A stretch of DNA of 64,000 bases from Enterococcus columbae DSM 7374 = ATCC 51263 (GCF_000406925.1 NZ_KE136347.1:534025-598024); one strand, 5' to 3'. Positions 50,531 to 60,385 are shown, counted from the first letter of the stretch. Numbers and translations are program-made. Notes: generated by a model from the sequence alone, not told the origin.

Positions 50531-51976
50531 CAATCTTGAAAAATTTTGTTTAAATCGCAACCAATAGGATTGTTTAGCAATCATTGCTTCAGTTAGTAAA
50601 GTAGCTGCTTGCATGTCAATTTCAAATTGTTCAGCTAAAAGTGTGGCTACTTCTTTATCATATACAAAAGCACTCACTTCAAAATTTAATGCATAAGAAC
50701 GAATATCTTGATTCGTCGTACCAAAGCTAGCGATGGTATCATCCATAATCACGGTTTTTGCATGAATAAATCCTTTTTGATACAAATAAACTTTTACCCC
50801 ACGTTTGGTTAAATAATTTGCATAGTATTGTGTTGCCCGATAGATAAAAGGATGATCAGGCATACAAGGAATCATAATACGAACATCAATGCCAGAACGT
50901 ACGGCAATGAGCAACGCTTTGATCATTGTGTCATCAGGAATGAGGTAAGGACTTTGCAGCCAAATCCTTTTTTCAGCAGCTAAAATCATTTTTATAAAGC
51001 CGCCGTGTAAAATTTCTTCTGAGTTTTCTGGGCCATCAGCTACTATCTGCATCGTAACATTCCGTGCTGGATTGTATTCAGGTAAAACAAAATATTGTTC
51101 CTTATAATCCATTTTCTCCGCCTTTTTGATCGCTGAGGCATTCCAATCACGAATAAATATTTCTTGTAAGGTAAAACAAGCTGGCCCAAAAATCCGGCCA
51201 TGCGTATCACGCCAGGGGCCAAATTTTTTGCTTAATCCAAGATACTGATCCCCGACATTAAAGCCCCCAGTCCAGCCAATGACACTATCAATAATCACAA
51301 TTTTACGATGTAGGTGATAATTTAAGCGTGTTTTTTTGATTAGGTTGCGTGACGTAATAAAGGGAACGACTTGTCCCCCAGCTTGAAGTAACGGTTTAAA
51401 AAAGCGCATGGTCACATTGCCACCCCAAGGATCAAAAATCAGTCTGACTTCTACCCCTTCTTTAGCCTTTTGGGTTAAGACGTGTAAAAAACGCTGACCA
51501 ATCTTATCATTAAAAATGGCGTAATATTCCACATGTATATGATGCTTGGCTTTGGCGATATCTGCAAATAAATGCTCAAATTTATCATAGCCATCAGTGA
51601 AAAATTGGATTGTGTTCCCTTTTGATACTGGCGATTCTTCAGTATTTCTAAAATAATTTTTCAACAACTTAGATTCAGGCGTTTTCACACTTTGATGATA
51701 TTGTAGATTATATTCCTGAATCGAGCGGTTAATCTCGGTAATTCGATCTTGGTATTTTTCGGTATATTTATAGACAATTTCGCCATCAATGCCTCTACCA
51801 CAGAACAAATAAAGTAAGAAGCCAATTCCTGGAATAAAGATTAAGGTCATCATCCAGGCAAAAATGCTAGCGATTGAGCGCGGACGTCTAAAAATGGTGA
51901 TAAAAGCGACAATGGTATTGATTGTCAGCAAAAACACCAATATTTGGATGAGAATATCAAACTCTTTAGCTAACAA
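50513..51976 (-). CDS. cls: cardiolipin synthase (phospholipase D type)
   Basis: Condenses two phosphatidylglycerols to cardiolipin at the membrane. Two N-terminal membrane segments (about 8-30 and 38-60) precede two HKD motifs, HRKIVIID with GWTGGFNVGD and HAKTVIMDD with FGTTNQDIRS. 487 residues is standard. Cls changes are known to affect daptomycin response in enterococci; nothing unusual is seen here. Confidence 0.95.
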   Translation of the reverse strand: MLAKEFDILIQILVFLLTINTIVAFITIFRRPRSIASIFAWMMTLIFIPGIGFLLYLFCGRGIDGEIVYKYTEKYQDRITEINRSIQEYNLQYHQSVKTPESKLLKNYFRNTEESPVSKGNTIQFFTDGYDKFEHLFADIAKAKHHIHVEYYAIFNDKIGQRFLHVLTQKAKEGVEVRLIFDPWGGNVTMRFFKPLLQAGGQVVPFITSRNLIKKTRLNYHLHRKIVIIDSVIGWTGGFNVGDQYLGLSKKFGPWRDTHGRIFGPACFTLQEIFIRDWNASAIKKAEKMDYKEQYFVLPEYNPARNVTMQIVADGPENSEEILHGGFIKMILAAEKRIWLQSPYLIPDDTMIKALLIAVRSGIDVRIMIPCMPDHPFIYRATQYYANYLTKRGVKVYLYQKGFIHAKTVIMDDTIASFGTTNQDIRSYALNFEVSAFVYDKEVATLLAEQFEIDMQAATLLTEAMIAKQSYWLRFKQNFSRLLSPIL

Positions 51977-51996
51977 ACACTTCAGCTCCTTTTCTT

Positions 51997-53121
51997 TTAT
52001 AATAAATAATTATGATCAAAAATAATTTCTATTTCATCAATTGAATATTTTTCCATAATTTTTTGTTGTAAAACCTGCGCTAAGAATTCATCTGTATATG
52101 GAAAATTTTTAGGAATAACTACATCAAAAGCAATCTTTTCGGCTTCAAAGCGTAAATCATGCATTTTTAAACGATCATCAATAGTTTTCAACTCATTTTT
52201 GATGAAGCTTCTTAGCTGTTCGTGGGTTTGATCATATAAGGGCACAGGATCTAAATGACAAACCATTTCAAGGCCCATTTCTTCTTTAAAAGTCCGTTCT
52301 ATTTCATCAATCACATCATGCGCTTGGTTAAGTGTCCAGGTCTCATCAATCTCAATATGCACTGAGGCAAAGCGATTTTTCGGTCCATAGGAATGCACCA
52401 ATAAATCATGGTACCCGACGATATCCTTAAAACGACCGAAGATTTGTGCGATTTTCTTTAACTCTTCTTGTTTAGGGCGCATTCCAAGCAAAATATCCAT
52501 AAATTCTTTTAACAATTGATAGCCACTAAATAGGATATATATGGCTAAGCCAAAACCGAAGTAGCCATCGACCCGCCAACCGGTTACTTGTTCAATTCCT
52601 GCCGATAACAATACAATAAAAGTTGTTAAGACATCATTTAAGCTATCTTGACCAGTAGCAATTAGCGTATTTGATTGAATTTTTTTACCAAAATATCGAT
52701 ACATTTTCGCTTGAAAAATTTTAATTAAAATAGATAATACCAAGATAATAAAAATAATTGGTGAGATTTGAATCGATTCTGGATGCAATATTCTTTGAAA
52801 TGAGCTCTCCAAAAACTTGAAACCCACAAAGATAATCATTAATGAAACAATTAGTCCACTAACATATTCAAATCGTTCATGCCCATATGGATGCTCCTGA
52901 TCAGCAGGCTTACTAGCTATTTTAAATCCTAATAAAGTTAGAATTGATGAAGCAGTATCGGCTAAGCTATTCATTGCATCAGCCATAATTGAGACAGAAT
53001 GCGAAAGAAGACCGATAAATAATTTAGCGACAAAAAGGATTAAATTGCTGACTAAGCCTAAAAGGCCTGCTAAGCTACCAATTTGACTGCGTTCATCATG
53101 AAATTGATCATTTGAAAACAT
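51997..53121 (-). CDS. cation diffusion facilitator transporter
   Basis: Metal/proton antiporter, probably exporting zinc, manganese or iron. Six membrane segments with the metal site SIMADAMNSLADTASSI and a second HD-type motif (TGQDSLNDVLTTF), and a C-terminal cytoplasmic domain (about 215 on, HDLLVHSYGPKNRFASVHIEID). The extended C-terminus beyond residue 300 is present in the MamB/MntE-like long forms. 374 residues. Metal not predictable. Confidence 0.9.
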   Translation of the reverse strand: MFSNDQFHDERSQIGSLAGLLGLVSNLILFVAKLFIGLLSHSVSIMADAMNSLADTASSILTLLGFKIASKPADQEHPYGHERFEYVSGLIVSLMIIFVGFKFLESSFQRILHPESIQISPIIFIILVLSILIKIFQAKMYRYFGKKIQSNTLIATGQDSLNDVLTTFIVLLSAGIEQVTGWRVDGYFGFGLAIYILFSGYQLLKEFMDILLGMRPKQEELKKIAQIFGRFKDIVGYHDLLVHSYGPKNRFASVHIEIDETWTLNQAHDVIDEIERTFKEEMGLEMVCHLDPVPLYDQTHEQLRSFIKNELKTIDDRLKMHDLRFEAEKIAFDVVIPKNFPYTDEFLAQVLQQKIMEKYSIDEIEIIFDHNYLL

Positions 53122-53189
53122 AAATCCACCTTCAATAATAAAAATTGTTCTGCGAATACCTATTTATTGACTTCAGTTAATCTCAAGGA

Positions 53190-54362
53190 TTAGTCGGTAG
53201 GGTTATTCCGAATAAACAGTGAGAGTAATCCGGTGACTAATAAGATGCTTGCGGAAATAAAGTAGGGTAAGTGCTGACTCAAATCAAAAAAATAGCCCGC
53301 ACAGACAGGACCGACAATATTACCAAAACTTGTAAAAGTTGAATTTAATCCATTTACCGCCCCTTGATTGCCACCAGCCTTTTTAGATAAATACGTTGTT
53401 ACAGCCGGTCTAAACAAATCAAAGGCTAGAAAAACAACAAAGGTAGATAGGATAAACACAAGATTATTTTTAGTAAAAGCAATTACAAAGATAAATATTG
53501 CACTTGCAAAAAAGCTTGCTTGTATTAAGCCAATTTCGCCAATTTTTCTAACGATGAAATCAAAAAGAAAGACTTGAAAAATCAAGGCTAAGGTACCACT
53601 GATGGTGATAATGAAGGCAATTTCAGCTGAGCTAAAACCAAAATTAATCGCGGTCATAATGGTATAAATTGACTCGAATGCTTGTAGTCCAAATGAAGAA
53701 ATAAAAATGATTAAAAAGATAAATGGCATGCCAGGTAGACGGAAAAAATTTCGTAGCGTTAAATCAGCAGCTTGCTCCACCTTTGTCGCTAATTCTTGAT
53801 TGAAATGATTGGATTCCTTTAGTATCAAGATGGTAAAGAGGCTCCCAATCAAAGCTAAGCAGCCAGCTGTAAAAAATGGAATACGATGACCAAAAGTTGC
53901 TAAAAAACCACCTAGACCCGGCCCAATAATAAAGCCCCCACTAATTGCACCAGAAACATAGCCCATCGCTTTTGGCCGTTCTTGGACACTGGTTAAATCA
54001 GCTACATAAGCTGTAACGGCTGGCATAATCAAGGCGGCTGAAATCCCACCTAAAGCACGTGAGAGATAAAAAATATACTTATCATTCGCCCAGCCAAATA
54101 TAAACTCAGATAGTGCAAACAAAAGCATGCCTATCCAAATCATATTCTTTCGCCCAAATTTATCCGAACAAAGCCCAGTAACTGGCGAGGCAACAAATTG
54201 AGCAATCGAAAAAACTGAAAGCATCATCCCCATAATTGTTCCGGAAAAATGCATCTCCTCCATCAACAGTGGCATGACGGGAATAACTAATCCAACACCA
54301 GTGAAAATCAAGAAAAGATTAGCGATAGCAATAGATAACATCAAATTCTTATTTTTCAACAA
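53190..54362 (-). CDS. MFS drug-efflux-type transporter (12 segments)
   Basis: Proton-driven exporter of the DHA1 group (NorA/Bmr/TetA-like). Motif A GLCSDKFGRKNMI and motif C GYVSGAISGGFIIGPGLGG, the antiporter signature, are both present; 390 residues with 12 hydrophobic segments. A GntR-family regulator lies directly upstream in the same direction and may control it. Substrate unknown. Confidence 0.88.
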   Translation of the reverse strand: MLKNKNLMLSIAIANLFLIFTGVGLVIPVMPLLMEEMHFSGTIMGMMLSVFSIAQFVASPVTGLCSDKFGRKNMIWIGMLLFALSEFIFGWANDKYIFYLSRALGGISAALIMPAVTAYVADLTSVQERPKAMGYVSGAISGGFIIGPGLGGFLATFGHRIPFFTAGCLALIGSLFTILILKESNHFNQELATKVEQAADLTLRNFFRLPGMPFIFLIIFISSFGLQAFESIYTIMTAINFGFSSAEIAFIITISGTLALIFQVFLFDFIVRKIGEIGLIQASFFASAIFIFVIAFTKNNLVFILSTFVVFLAFDLFRPAVTTYLSKKAGGNQGAVNGLNSTFTSFGNIVGPVCAGYFFDLSQHLPYFISASILLVTGLLSLFIRNNPTD

Positions 54363-54467
54363 AACAACTCCTTTAAATTTATCTTAATCCTATCTTACTA
54401 AATTTTGTCTAAATTGAACAGTTTTTAGCCATAACAAAAAAACAATCATAGATATCATTGAAATATT

Positions 54468-54501
54468 CCATCCATAATGTCAATTCCATCTATAATTGTC
54501 A
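54468..54501 (-). promoter_or_regulatory. direct repeats ahead of the MFS gene
   Basis: Minus strand TGACAATTATAGATGG then TGACATTATGGATGG (54501-54486 and 54482-54468), 18 bases apart, between the GntR stop and the MFS start. The second copy includes a TTGACA that could be a -35 element. Candidate operator. Confidence 0.4.
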
Positions 54502-54505
54502 CTTT

Positions 54506-55231
54506 TTATAAAATATGATTAGAAATAATATAGCCCTTATCGTATCGATAGCGAATCTGGGTAAATTCAAAAGGACGTCCATCCTTCAAGCTCACTACCT
54601 GCTCTACTTCCAAAATAGGATCTGCTTCAACACAATCTAAGTAGGCGCAATCATAATGATCAGCCTTATCTGCACGGATCTGTCTGAACGCTGAGCCAAT
54701 TTTCAGCTTTAACTCATCTGTAATATAGGAATACAATGACTGCTCCATCAACTCTTGCGTCAAATTTTTTATGACTGTAGCAGGAATAATTGTATATTCT
54801 AAACGAAAAGGCTGATTATCTAGATAACGAATACGTATAATATCGTAAATTGTACTCCCAATTTTTAAATCTAATTTTTCACATTCCTTCTCATCTGCAG
54901 CTCGAGTATCAAAAGAAATTATTTTGCTTTGAATAGTAAACAAAGATGAAAATTTCTCAGTAAAACCGGTTGAGTCATTGATATCATATTGATAAAGTAC
55001 ATTATTCTTGATTTTTTCGCCCTTTACAAAGGTACCGTATCCTTTTTTGGCATAAACATATCCTTTAGAAATTAAAATTTGGATTGCCTTTTGAATCGTT
55101 AAACGACTAGTATCATAATATTTTGCGAGGTCTATCTGTTTGGGTAGTTGCTCACCTGTACGAAATTCTCCATTTTTTATCCGGTCAATTAAATCATCAG
55201 CAATTTTTTGATAAATTCCCGTTTTTTTCAT
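54506..55231 (-). CDS. GntR/HutC-family transcriptional regulator
   Basis: Winged helix-turn-helix at the N-terminus (IYQKIADDLIDRIKNGEFRTGEQLP then SRLTIQKAIQILISKGYVYAKKGYGTFV), and a UTRA ligand domain from about 90 (KLDLKIGSTIYDIIRIRY, PFRLEYTIIP). HutC-type regulators usually sense sugars, amino-acid derivatives or similar small molecules. Start may be 55231 (SD spacing about 10) or 55237 (spacing 4). Likely regulates the downstream MFS gene. Confidence 0.88.
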   Translation of the reverse strand: MKKTGIYQKIADDLIDRIKNGEFRTGEQLPKQIDLAKYYDTSRLTIQKAIQILISKGYVYAKKGYGTFVKGEKIKNNVLYQYDINDSTGFTEKFSSLFTIQSKIISFDTRAADEKECEKLDLKIGSTIYDIIRIRYLDNQPFRLEYTIIPATVIKNLTQELMEQSLYSYITDELKLKIGSAFRQIRADKADHYDCAYLDCVEADPILEVEQVVSLKDGRPFEFTQIRYRYDKGYIISNHIL

Positions 55232-55370
55232 TGCCATGCGACCTTTCTTTACAAATTTTTTCAGTTAGCAATTTGCTTAAATAATTTGAATAAAAACATG
55301 TATGCACGAACATTTAATTTGTTAAATAACCGAAATAAATTCGATTATTTAGTCTCAAAGCTGATTGCTC

Positions 55371-55775
55371 TTATGCTTGCAAATCATCTTTTGAAAAATT
55401 TAGTTCTCCAACTCGATTTACTAAAAAATAATTGACTTCTTCAATCGCTTGCTGTGTCACCTTTAAACCATGATTGGTTAACTGAATCAACATACTTCTT
55501 TTATCATGGTTATTATTTTTTCGCATAATAATAGTTGGGTTCTTTGCCTCGAGGCGACCAATCAATCGAGACATTGCACTTTGACTTAATGAAATCTGTT
55601 GAATCAAGTCGGACAGTCGCATTTGTCGTTCTGGGCTCTGACTTAAAACGAATAATACGTAAAATTCATTAATGCCAATATCATATTGTCTTTGCAAAAT
55701 TTTACTTAATTCATCCATCATCATTTTTTGATGGTTTATCATCGAGACCCATTTAAATAAGTAATTGGTTTCCAT
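55371..55775 (-). CDS. MarR-family transcriptional regulator
   Basis: 134-residue winged-helix repressor: MRLSDLIQQISLSQSAMSRLIGRLEAK is the HTH and NNHDKRSMLIQLTNHG the wing. MarR proteins sense phenolics, oxidants or fatty acids. It does not have the sequence features I associate with FabT, so the fab boxes at 2310-2390 are not assigned to it. It stands alone; the 318-base gap upstream (55776-56093) is AT-rich and shows no further gene or clear signal. Confidence 0.87.
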   Translation of the reverse strand: METNYLFKWVSMINHQKMMMDELSKILQRQYDIGINEFYVLFVLSQSPERQMRLSDLIQQISLSQSAMSRLIGRLEAKNPTIIMRKNNNHDKRSMLIQLTNHGLKVTQQAIEEVNYFLVNRVGELNFSKDDLQA

Positions 55776-56093
55776 AATAATCCCTCTTTATTAGTTTCTT
55801 TGAACACCAGCCAATCAAAATAATTCTGAGTGTTTATAAAACACCTAAGATACACATCATAAAATTATTTTTTGTAAAATACTGTATTCCGTTTAACGTG
55901 ACCCAAAAAATTTAAAAATAAATCCCTAAAAATTCGTCACCTAACTTCTAAACTAATTATACTTAGTTTTATTTAAAATTTCTAGTAATAATGAAGAATA
56001 TTTATATTTTATGATAAAAAAAGCTTGTACTAATAAGATAGAATTACTTTGGAATTAAGGATTTATCTGAGATTAATAAGTATTCAAATATGA

Positions 56094-56591
56094 CTAAACA
56101 TTATTTTTACAAGTATTTAATCGTTCAATTATCGTTTGAGTTAATGCTTGTTGATTTTTAAAATTACCAGTAAAATAAAGTAGGTCATCGCTTTTTTCAT
56201 CAAACACTACATACAGCGTCTCCTCCGTATGCTGAGCTTTTCTGAAAATCATCACAATAAATTGCTCTTCAATAACCTGAATTTCAATTTTTCCTTGTTT
56301 AAATAATTGTCTAAATGACTTAGCCATTTGAATTTTAGCATCGGCTTTTTGAAGCGCTTGATTTAAGGTGCAGTCATTATCCAAATATTTCTTGATTAGT
56401 TGAACTTTAAACACGGTAAACAATCGGTACTTTCTGGCTGTTTGGCTATGCTTTTCATCTACACTTTCAATATATCCCTTACTTTCCCAGTAGCGTAATT
56501 GTCTAGGGGAAACATTGGTCATCTTACTTAGCTCACTAATCCCAATTAGTAAATTATCATTGGTAAATATGTTTCTTAAATAATCACTCAA
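56094..56591 (-). CDS. MerR-family transcriptional regulator
   Basis: N-terminal MerR helix-turn-helix (LLIGISELSKMTNVSPRQLRYWESKGYI, shown by its ISELSKMTNVSPRQLRYWE core), then a short helical linker and a C-terminal beta-rich effector domain with no recognisable metal cysteines. The start is probably TTG 56591, with GGAGAGG 5 bases upstream, giving 165 residues. It is divergent from an MFS exporter, with a perfect palindrome between them, so it likely controls both. Confidence 0.85.
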   Translation of the reverse strand: MSDYLRNIFTNDNLLIGISELSKMTNVSPRQLRYWESKGYIESVDEKHSQTARKYRLFTVFKVQLIKKYLDNDCTLNQALQKADAKIQMAKSFRQLFKQGKIEIQVIEEQFIVMIFRKAQHTEETLYVVFDEKSDDLLYFTGNFKNQQALTQTIIERLNTCKNNV

Positions 56592-56643
56592 GAATACCTC
56601 TCCTATCATTGGTAAAATCACTTTTATTGTAAATCATCTCAAA

Positions 56644-56668
56644 TTTTTGTCAACTTAGTTGACAAAAA
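56644..56668. promoter_or_regulatory. 25-bp perfect palindrome, operator between merR-like gene and exporter
   Basis: Arms TTTTTGTCAACT (56644-56655) and AGTTGACAAAAA (56657-56668) around one T. Each arm contains a TTGACA that can serve as -35 for one of the two divergent genes (plus: 56659-56664; minus: 56653-56648), so a bound regulator would control both. Confidence 0.7.
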
Positions 56669-56731
56669 TTCGGAAATAGATTAAATTAATCAATGTCTTT
56701 CAGAAAACTTTTAGAAAAGAGTGTGAATAAA

Positions 56732-58198
56732 ATGAAGAAAAATCAAGCCGTAGATATCTATGGTAAACCCTATAACCGTACATTAATGGTTATTGTGTTG
56801 TTAATTGGTACTTTTTGTACTGTCTTAAATCAAACGTTGTTAGCTACAGCATTCCCAACTTTAATGAAGGATTTTGATATTAGTGCTTCAACTGTTCAAT
56901 GGTTAACAACAGGTTTTCTTTTAGTTAATGGGATCATGATCCCGATTAGCGCGTGGTTAATCAATACTTTTAGTTCTAGACACTTATATCTAACCTCAAT
57001 GTTTATTTTTCTAATTGGGACAATTACATGCTTTATCGCACCTAATTTTCCCACATTATTAGCTGGCCGATTAATCCAAGCAACAGGTGTAGGAATTTCA
57101 ATGCCTTTATTACAAAATATTATGCTTTCTATTTTTCCACCTGAAAAAAGAGGTTCAGCCATGGGGATGGCTGGAATTGTTATTGGTTTAGCGCCAGCTT
57201 TAGGCCCAACACTTTCTGGTTGGATTATCGATCATTATAGCTGGCGTGATTTATTTGGGATGGTTATTCCCATTGTCGTACTCGTTTTAGTTTTAGCCCT
57301 ATTCTTAATGAAAAGTGTGATTCAGTTAACCCATCCTAAAATCGATGCTTTATCTGCACTTTTATCAACGATTGGTTTTGGTAGCTTGTTATATGGCTTT
57401 TCAAGTGTCGGTGATAAAGGCTGGACAAGCAAAGAAGTAATTATTTTCCTATTAGTTGGTGTAATCTTTATCGCTATTTTCTCATGGCGACAATTACATG
57501 TGGAAAATCCATTTCTTGAATTACGTGTATTTAAATCAAAAATTTTTACAATTGCAGCGATTTTAGCTGGCGTAACGAATATGGCGATGATTGGTGCAGA
57601 AATGGTATTACCACTTTACATCCAAAATATTCGTGGAGAAAGTGCTTTTCATTCTGGATTGATGCTGTTACCTGGTGCTTTGATTATGGGGCTAATGATG
57701 CCAATTACGGGTTCTATCTTTGATAAATTTGGAGCAAGAAAATTGGCGATTTCAGGTATGCTTATTTTAACTTCAGCAACCTTACCATTTGCCTTTTTAA
57801 CAAGCAAAACTTCTGTTTTAGTGATCATTGTACTTTATGCAATTCGTATGTTTGGGATCTCAATGGTAATGATGCCGGTAACGACATCTGGTATGAACGC
57901 ACTGGATAATCGTCTAATTAGCCACGGAACTGCTGTCAACAATACATTTAGACAAGTAGCCAGTTCAATTGGTACGGCTATTTTAATCAGTGTACTAACC
58001 AATGTGACTAAAGGAAATCTACCAGAAAAAGCATTATTAAAATCACAGCCATTGCTATACAGAGATCGTGCAATTGATGCGACCTTATCTGGTTACCACG
58101 CAGCCTTTTTTGTAGCGGTTATCTTTGGTTTTATCGGTTGGTTAATCACTTTCTCACTAGCTAAAAAAGAAGTCTTTCATCACGGAGGTGAAAAATAA
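56732..58198 (+). CDS. MFS multidrug exporter, EmrB/QacA type (14 segments)
   Basis: DHA2-family proton antiporter. About 14 hydrophobic segments, the EmrB-type opening NQTLLATAFPTLMKDF, the WLTTGFLLVNGIMIPISAW motif B region seen by TTGFLLVNGI, and motif C GIVIGLAPALGPTLSGWI. Start ATG 56732 is preferred (AAAGAG about 11 bases upstream, as in many such genes) to 56693. It is coupled to the next gene by TAATG. Confidence 0.9.
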   Translation: MKKNQAVDIYGKPYNRTLMVIVLLIGTFCTVLNQTLLATAFPTLMKDFDISASTVQWLTTGFLLVNGIMIPISAWLINTFSSRHLYLTSMFIFLIGTITCFIAPNFPTLLAGRLIQATGVGISMPLLQNIMLSIFPPEKRGSAMGMAGIVIGLAPALGPTLSGWIIDHYSWRDLFGMVIPIVVLVLVLALFLMKSVIQLTHPKIDALSALLSTIGFGSLLYGFSSVGDKGWTSKEVIIFLLVGVIFIAIFSWRQLHVENPFLELRVFKSKIFTIAAILAGVTNMAMIGAEMVLPLYIQNIRGESAFHSGLMLLPGALIMGLMMPITGSIFDKFGARKLAISGMLILTSATLPFAFLTSKTSVLVIIVLYAIRMFGISMVMMPVTTSGMNALDNRLISHGTAVNNTFRQVASSIGTAILISVLTNVTKGNLPEKALLKSQPLLYRDRAIDATLSGYHAAFFVAVIFGFIGWLITFSLAKKEVFHHGGEK

Positions 58199-58914
58199 TG
58201 ATTCTTTTCATTTTGATTATTAGTGTTGTTGGTTTTGCCATTTGTAACGTTTTTGCTAAAAATATTTTTCAAAAAATATTCGCCATCATACTTGGCCTAA
58301 TCTTTCTTGCCTCTTTGGCTTTAATCACATTAAATGTAACCAATCATTTTGGTATGAAAAAAGAAGCTACTGTTACAACTGAAGCATTGGTTTCAAGCGC
58401 TACAAGTAAAGACTTTGATGTTTTACTATATCAACCATTAGGTAACGGAAAGGAAAAAGTCTATTTATATCGTACAAACGAAGAACAGAAAAAACCAATC
58501 GCTACTAAAACTGAACAAACTTCCTATACAGTTAAACAAACACAAACTACTCATGCAAAAGTAACAATTAAAAAATACGTCTGGGTATACAAAAATAAAT
58601 TTTATGAATTATTATTTGGTATTACAGACAACAATCATGAATATATTAAACAGCATTATACCTTTGAAATTCCTAAGAGCTGGCCGGTGCTTAGTGTGAA
58701 TCAAGCCAAGGCATTTGCCAAATTAATGAAAGAAAATGCGGAAAAAATGAAAAATGATGCGCAAGTATATGTCAAAGAGCAAGTAATGAACGCAATGAAA
58801 GAAAATCCGATGCTAGATGACATGCAAAAACAAACCATCATTCAAAATGCACAAAAGCAATATCAAGCTAAAATCATGCAACAATATCTTCAAGAAGTAA
58901 AACAAAACAGTTAA
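58198..58914 (+). CDS. DUF4811 membrane-anchored protein, partner of the exporter
   Basis: Two N-terminal membrane segments (1-20 and 28-48) and an extracytoplasmic domain rich in Lys and Thr, ending in a glutamine/lysine-rich helix (MQKQTIIQNAQKQYQAKIMQ). It overlaps the exporter stop by one base. Proteins of this domain family recur next to EmrB-type exporters in lactobacilli and enterococci; the function is unknown, possibly an accessory part of the pump. Confidence 0.75.
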   Translation: MILFILIISVVGFAICNVFAKNIFQKIFAIILGLIFLASLALITLNVTNHFGMKKEATVTTEALVSSATSKDFDVLLYQPLGNGKEKVYLYRTNEEQKKPIATKTEQTSYTVKQTQTTHAKVTIKKYVWVYKNKFYELLFGITDNNHEYIKQHYTFEIPKSWPVLSVNQAKAFAKLMKENAEKMKNDAQVYVKEQVMNAMKENPMLDDMQKQTIIQNAQKQYQAKIMQQYLQEVKQNS

Positions 58915-58944
58915 TCAGTGTTCACTAATAAATTAATCTTGATA

Positions 58945-58988
58945 AAAAAAACCAGTACTCCCTTAAATAGAAGTGCTGGTTTTTTTAG
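58945..58988 (+). terminator. terminator after the exporter operon
   Basis: aaaccagtact and agtgctggttt (58949-58959, 58971-58981) pair, followed by TTTTTT. Confidence 0.85.
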
Positions 58989-58994
58989 AGCAGC

Positions 58995-59264
58995 TTATCT
59001 ACTCTGTTTTTTATCCATCTGTGCTCTAATAATGGATAAAAAGAGACTATCATGAGAGATCGTTAGCGGATATTCTTGATGATCAATTAATTCAAAGCTA
59101 TCAATTAATTCCACATTACGCCAAAGTGGAGCATGTTTATCTTGTAACTTTGTTTGATCAAATGAAAAATCTGCCATCTCATAATAGCTAAGATTATCTG
59201 AGAAAGAATGTTCATTTAAAGGATATACTGCATATTCTGTCAATTTTGATGTAGTATAAATCAT
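58995..59264 (-). CDS. hypothetical protein, 89 residues
   Basis: I do not recognise this protein. It is small, acidic, without a membrane segment or signal; aromatic and Asp-rich (MADFSFDQTKL, DSFELIDHQEYPLTISHD). ATG 59264 is chosen because AAGGGAG lies 8 bases upstream; the frame opens earlier with GTG at 59273. It lies alone between convergent and same-strand neighbours. Confidence 0.6.
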   Translation of the reverse strand: MIYTTSKLTEYAVYPLNEHSFSDNLSYYEMADFSFDQTKLQDKHAPLWRNVELIDSFELIDHQEYPLTISHDSLFLSIIRAQMDKKQSR

Positions 59265-59367
59265 TGAAATCACTCCCTTTCAGAAATCTTTTTCCACTCT
59301 CATAATACCATATTTTAATAAGGGTTATTAGCCCCCTAAAAATAGTATGTAAAGTATATGTATACTT

Positions 59368-60246
59368 TTATTGATGCTTCACTTTTACTTGATTGGTTAA
59401 ACTGCCGATTCCTTCAATCGTTACAGTCAGTATTTCATTATCAGTTAACCAATCAGGAGAATCTTGACCTAAGATGACTCCTTCTGGTGTACCCGTAAAA
59501 ATGATATCTCCTGGTTTTAACGTCAGATATTGTGAAAGATGGCTAATCAAGTAATCCGGTTTAAAAATCAACTGGTTGACATTAGCCTTTTGAACAACAA
59601 GGTCATTTCTTTTTAAGCAAATTTCAGCATTTTGGAGATTAAAATCTTCTTTTCTAACTGCGTAAGGTCCAATGGGTGCAAATCCATCCAAGCCTTTGCC
59701 TAAATACCACTGTGTTCGGCGCTTTTGAAGATCTCTAGCAGAAAAATCATTGCCGATGGTATAGCCCCAGATATATTCATTCGCTTCAGCCTGACTCACT
59801 TCATAAGCCGTTTTACCAACAATGATTACTAATTCAGCCTCATAATCCAATTTTTGCACACTTTTTGGGAAGTAAACCGTTTGATTATGTGCATTTAAGC
59901 TATTTGTTGTTTTGGCAAAAAATTCTGGAAATTCTTCCTCCTTACGCTTCGTTTCTATAATGTGCGAACGATAATTTAAGCCTACGCAAATAATCTTTTC
60001 GGGATTATGAATGACTGGCGCATAGGTGACCTCATCACTAGCTAAATATTTTCCTCGATAATTGGTAACGGCCTCTTTTAAAATCAGCGTCATTTCAGGT
60101 TGTTTATCCTGTAAAATAATCCAATCTTTTAATGTTTTTACCTGATCAAATGCCTTTATCGCCAATTGATCGATAGGTATAATTCTCTCTTTTTCTTGAC
60201 ATGCTACAATAACCTTATCTTCTTGCATTATTTGGACAAACTTCAT
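59368..60246 (-). CDS. fumarylacetoacetate hydrolase family protein
   Basis: FAH-fold enzyme acting on 2-oxo acids or related compounds, possibly acylpyruvate hydrolase or oxaloacetate decarboxylase. ICVGLNYRSHI, the metal-binding acidic residues in LDYEAELVIIVGK and YTIGNDFSARDLQ, and the C-terminal GDIIFTGTPEGV are typical. 292 residues. Its neighbours give no pathway clue. Confidence 0.88.
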   Translation of the reverse strand: MKFVQIMQEDKVIVACQEKERIIPIDQLAIKAFDQVKTLKDWIILQDKQPEMTLILKEAVTNYRGKYLASDEVTYAPVIHNPEKIICVGLNYRSHIIETKRKEEEFPEFFAKTTNSLNAHNQTVYFPKSVQKLDYEAELVIIVGKTAYEVSQAEANEYIWGYTIGNDFSARDLQKRRTQWYLGKGLDGFAPIGPYAVRKEDFNLQNAEICLKRNDLVVQKANVNQLIFKPDYLISHLSQYLTLKPGDIIFTGTPEGVILGQDSPDWLTDNEILTVTIEGIGSLTNQVKVKHQ

Positions 60247-60385
60247 TTTACACCCTCCAATTTATGGATAATATTTGTTTTTATTTTATGTAAAGAATAT
60301 AATACTTACATACCCCTCTATCAAGCTTTTTCTGCCATCTAATTTTTTCATCCTAGAACAAATCTTCATACAAGGAGGTCATTTT

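Noticed and set aside
55371-55775. MarR-family gene as FabT for the fab boxes
   Set aside because: Its sequence and location do not match FabT, which normally heads the main fab operon.
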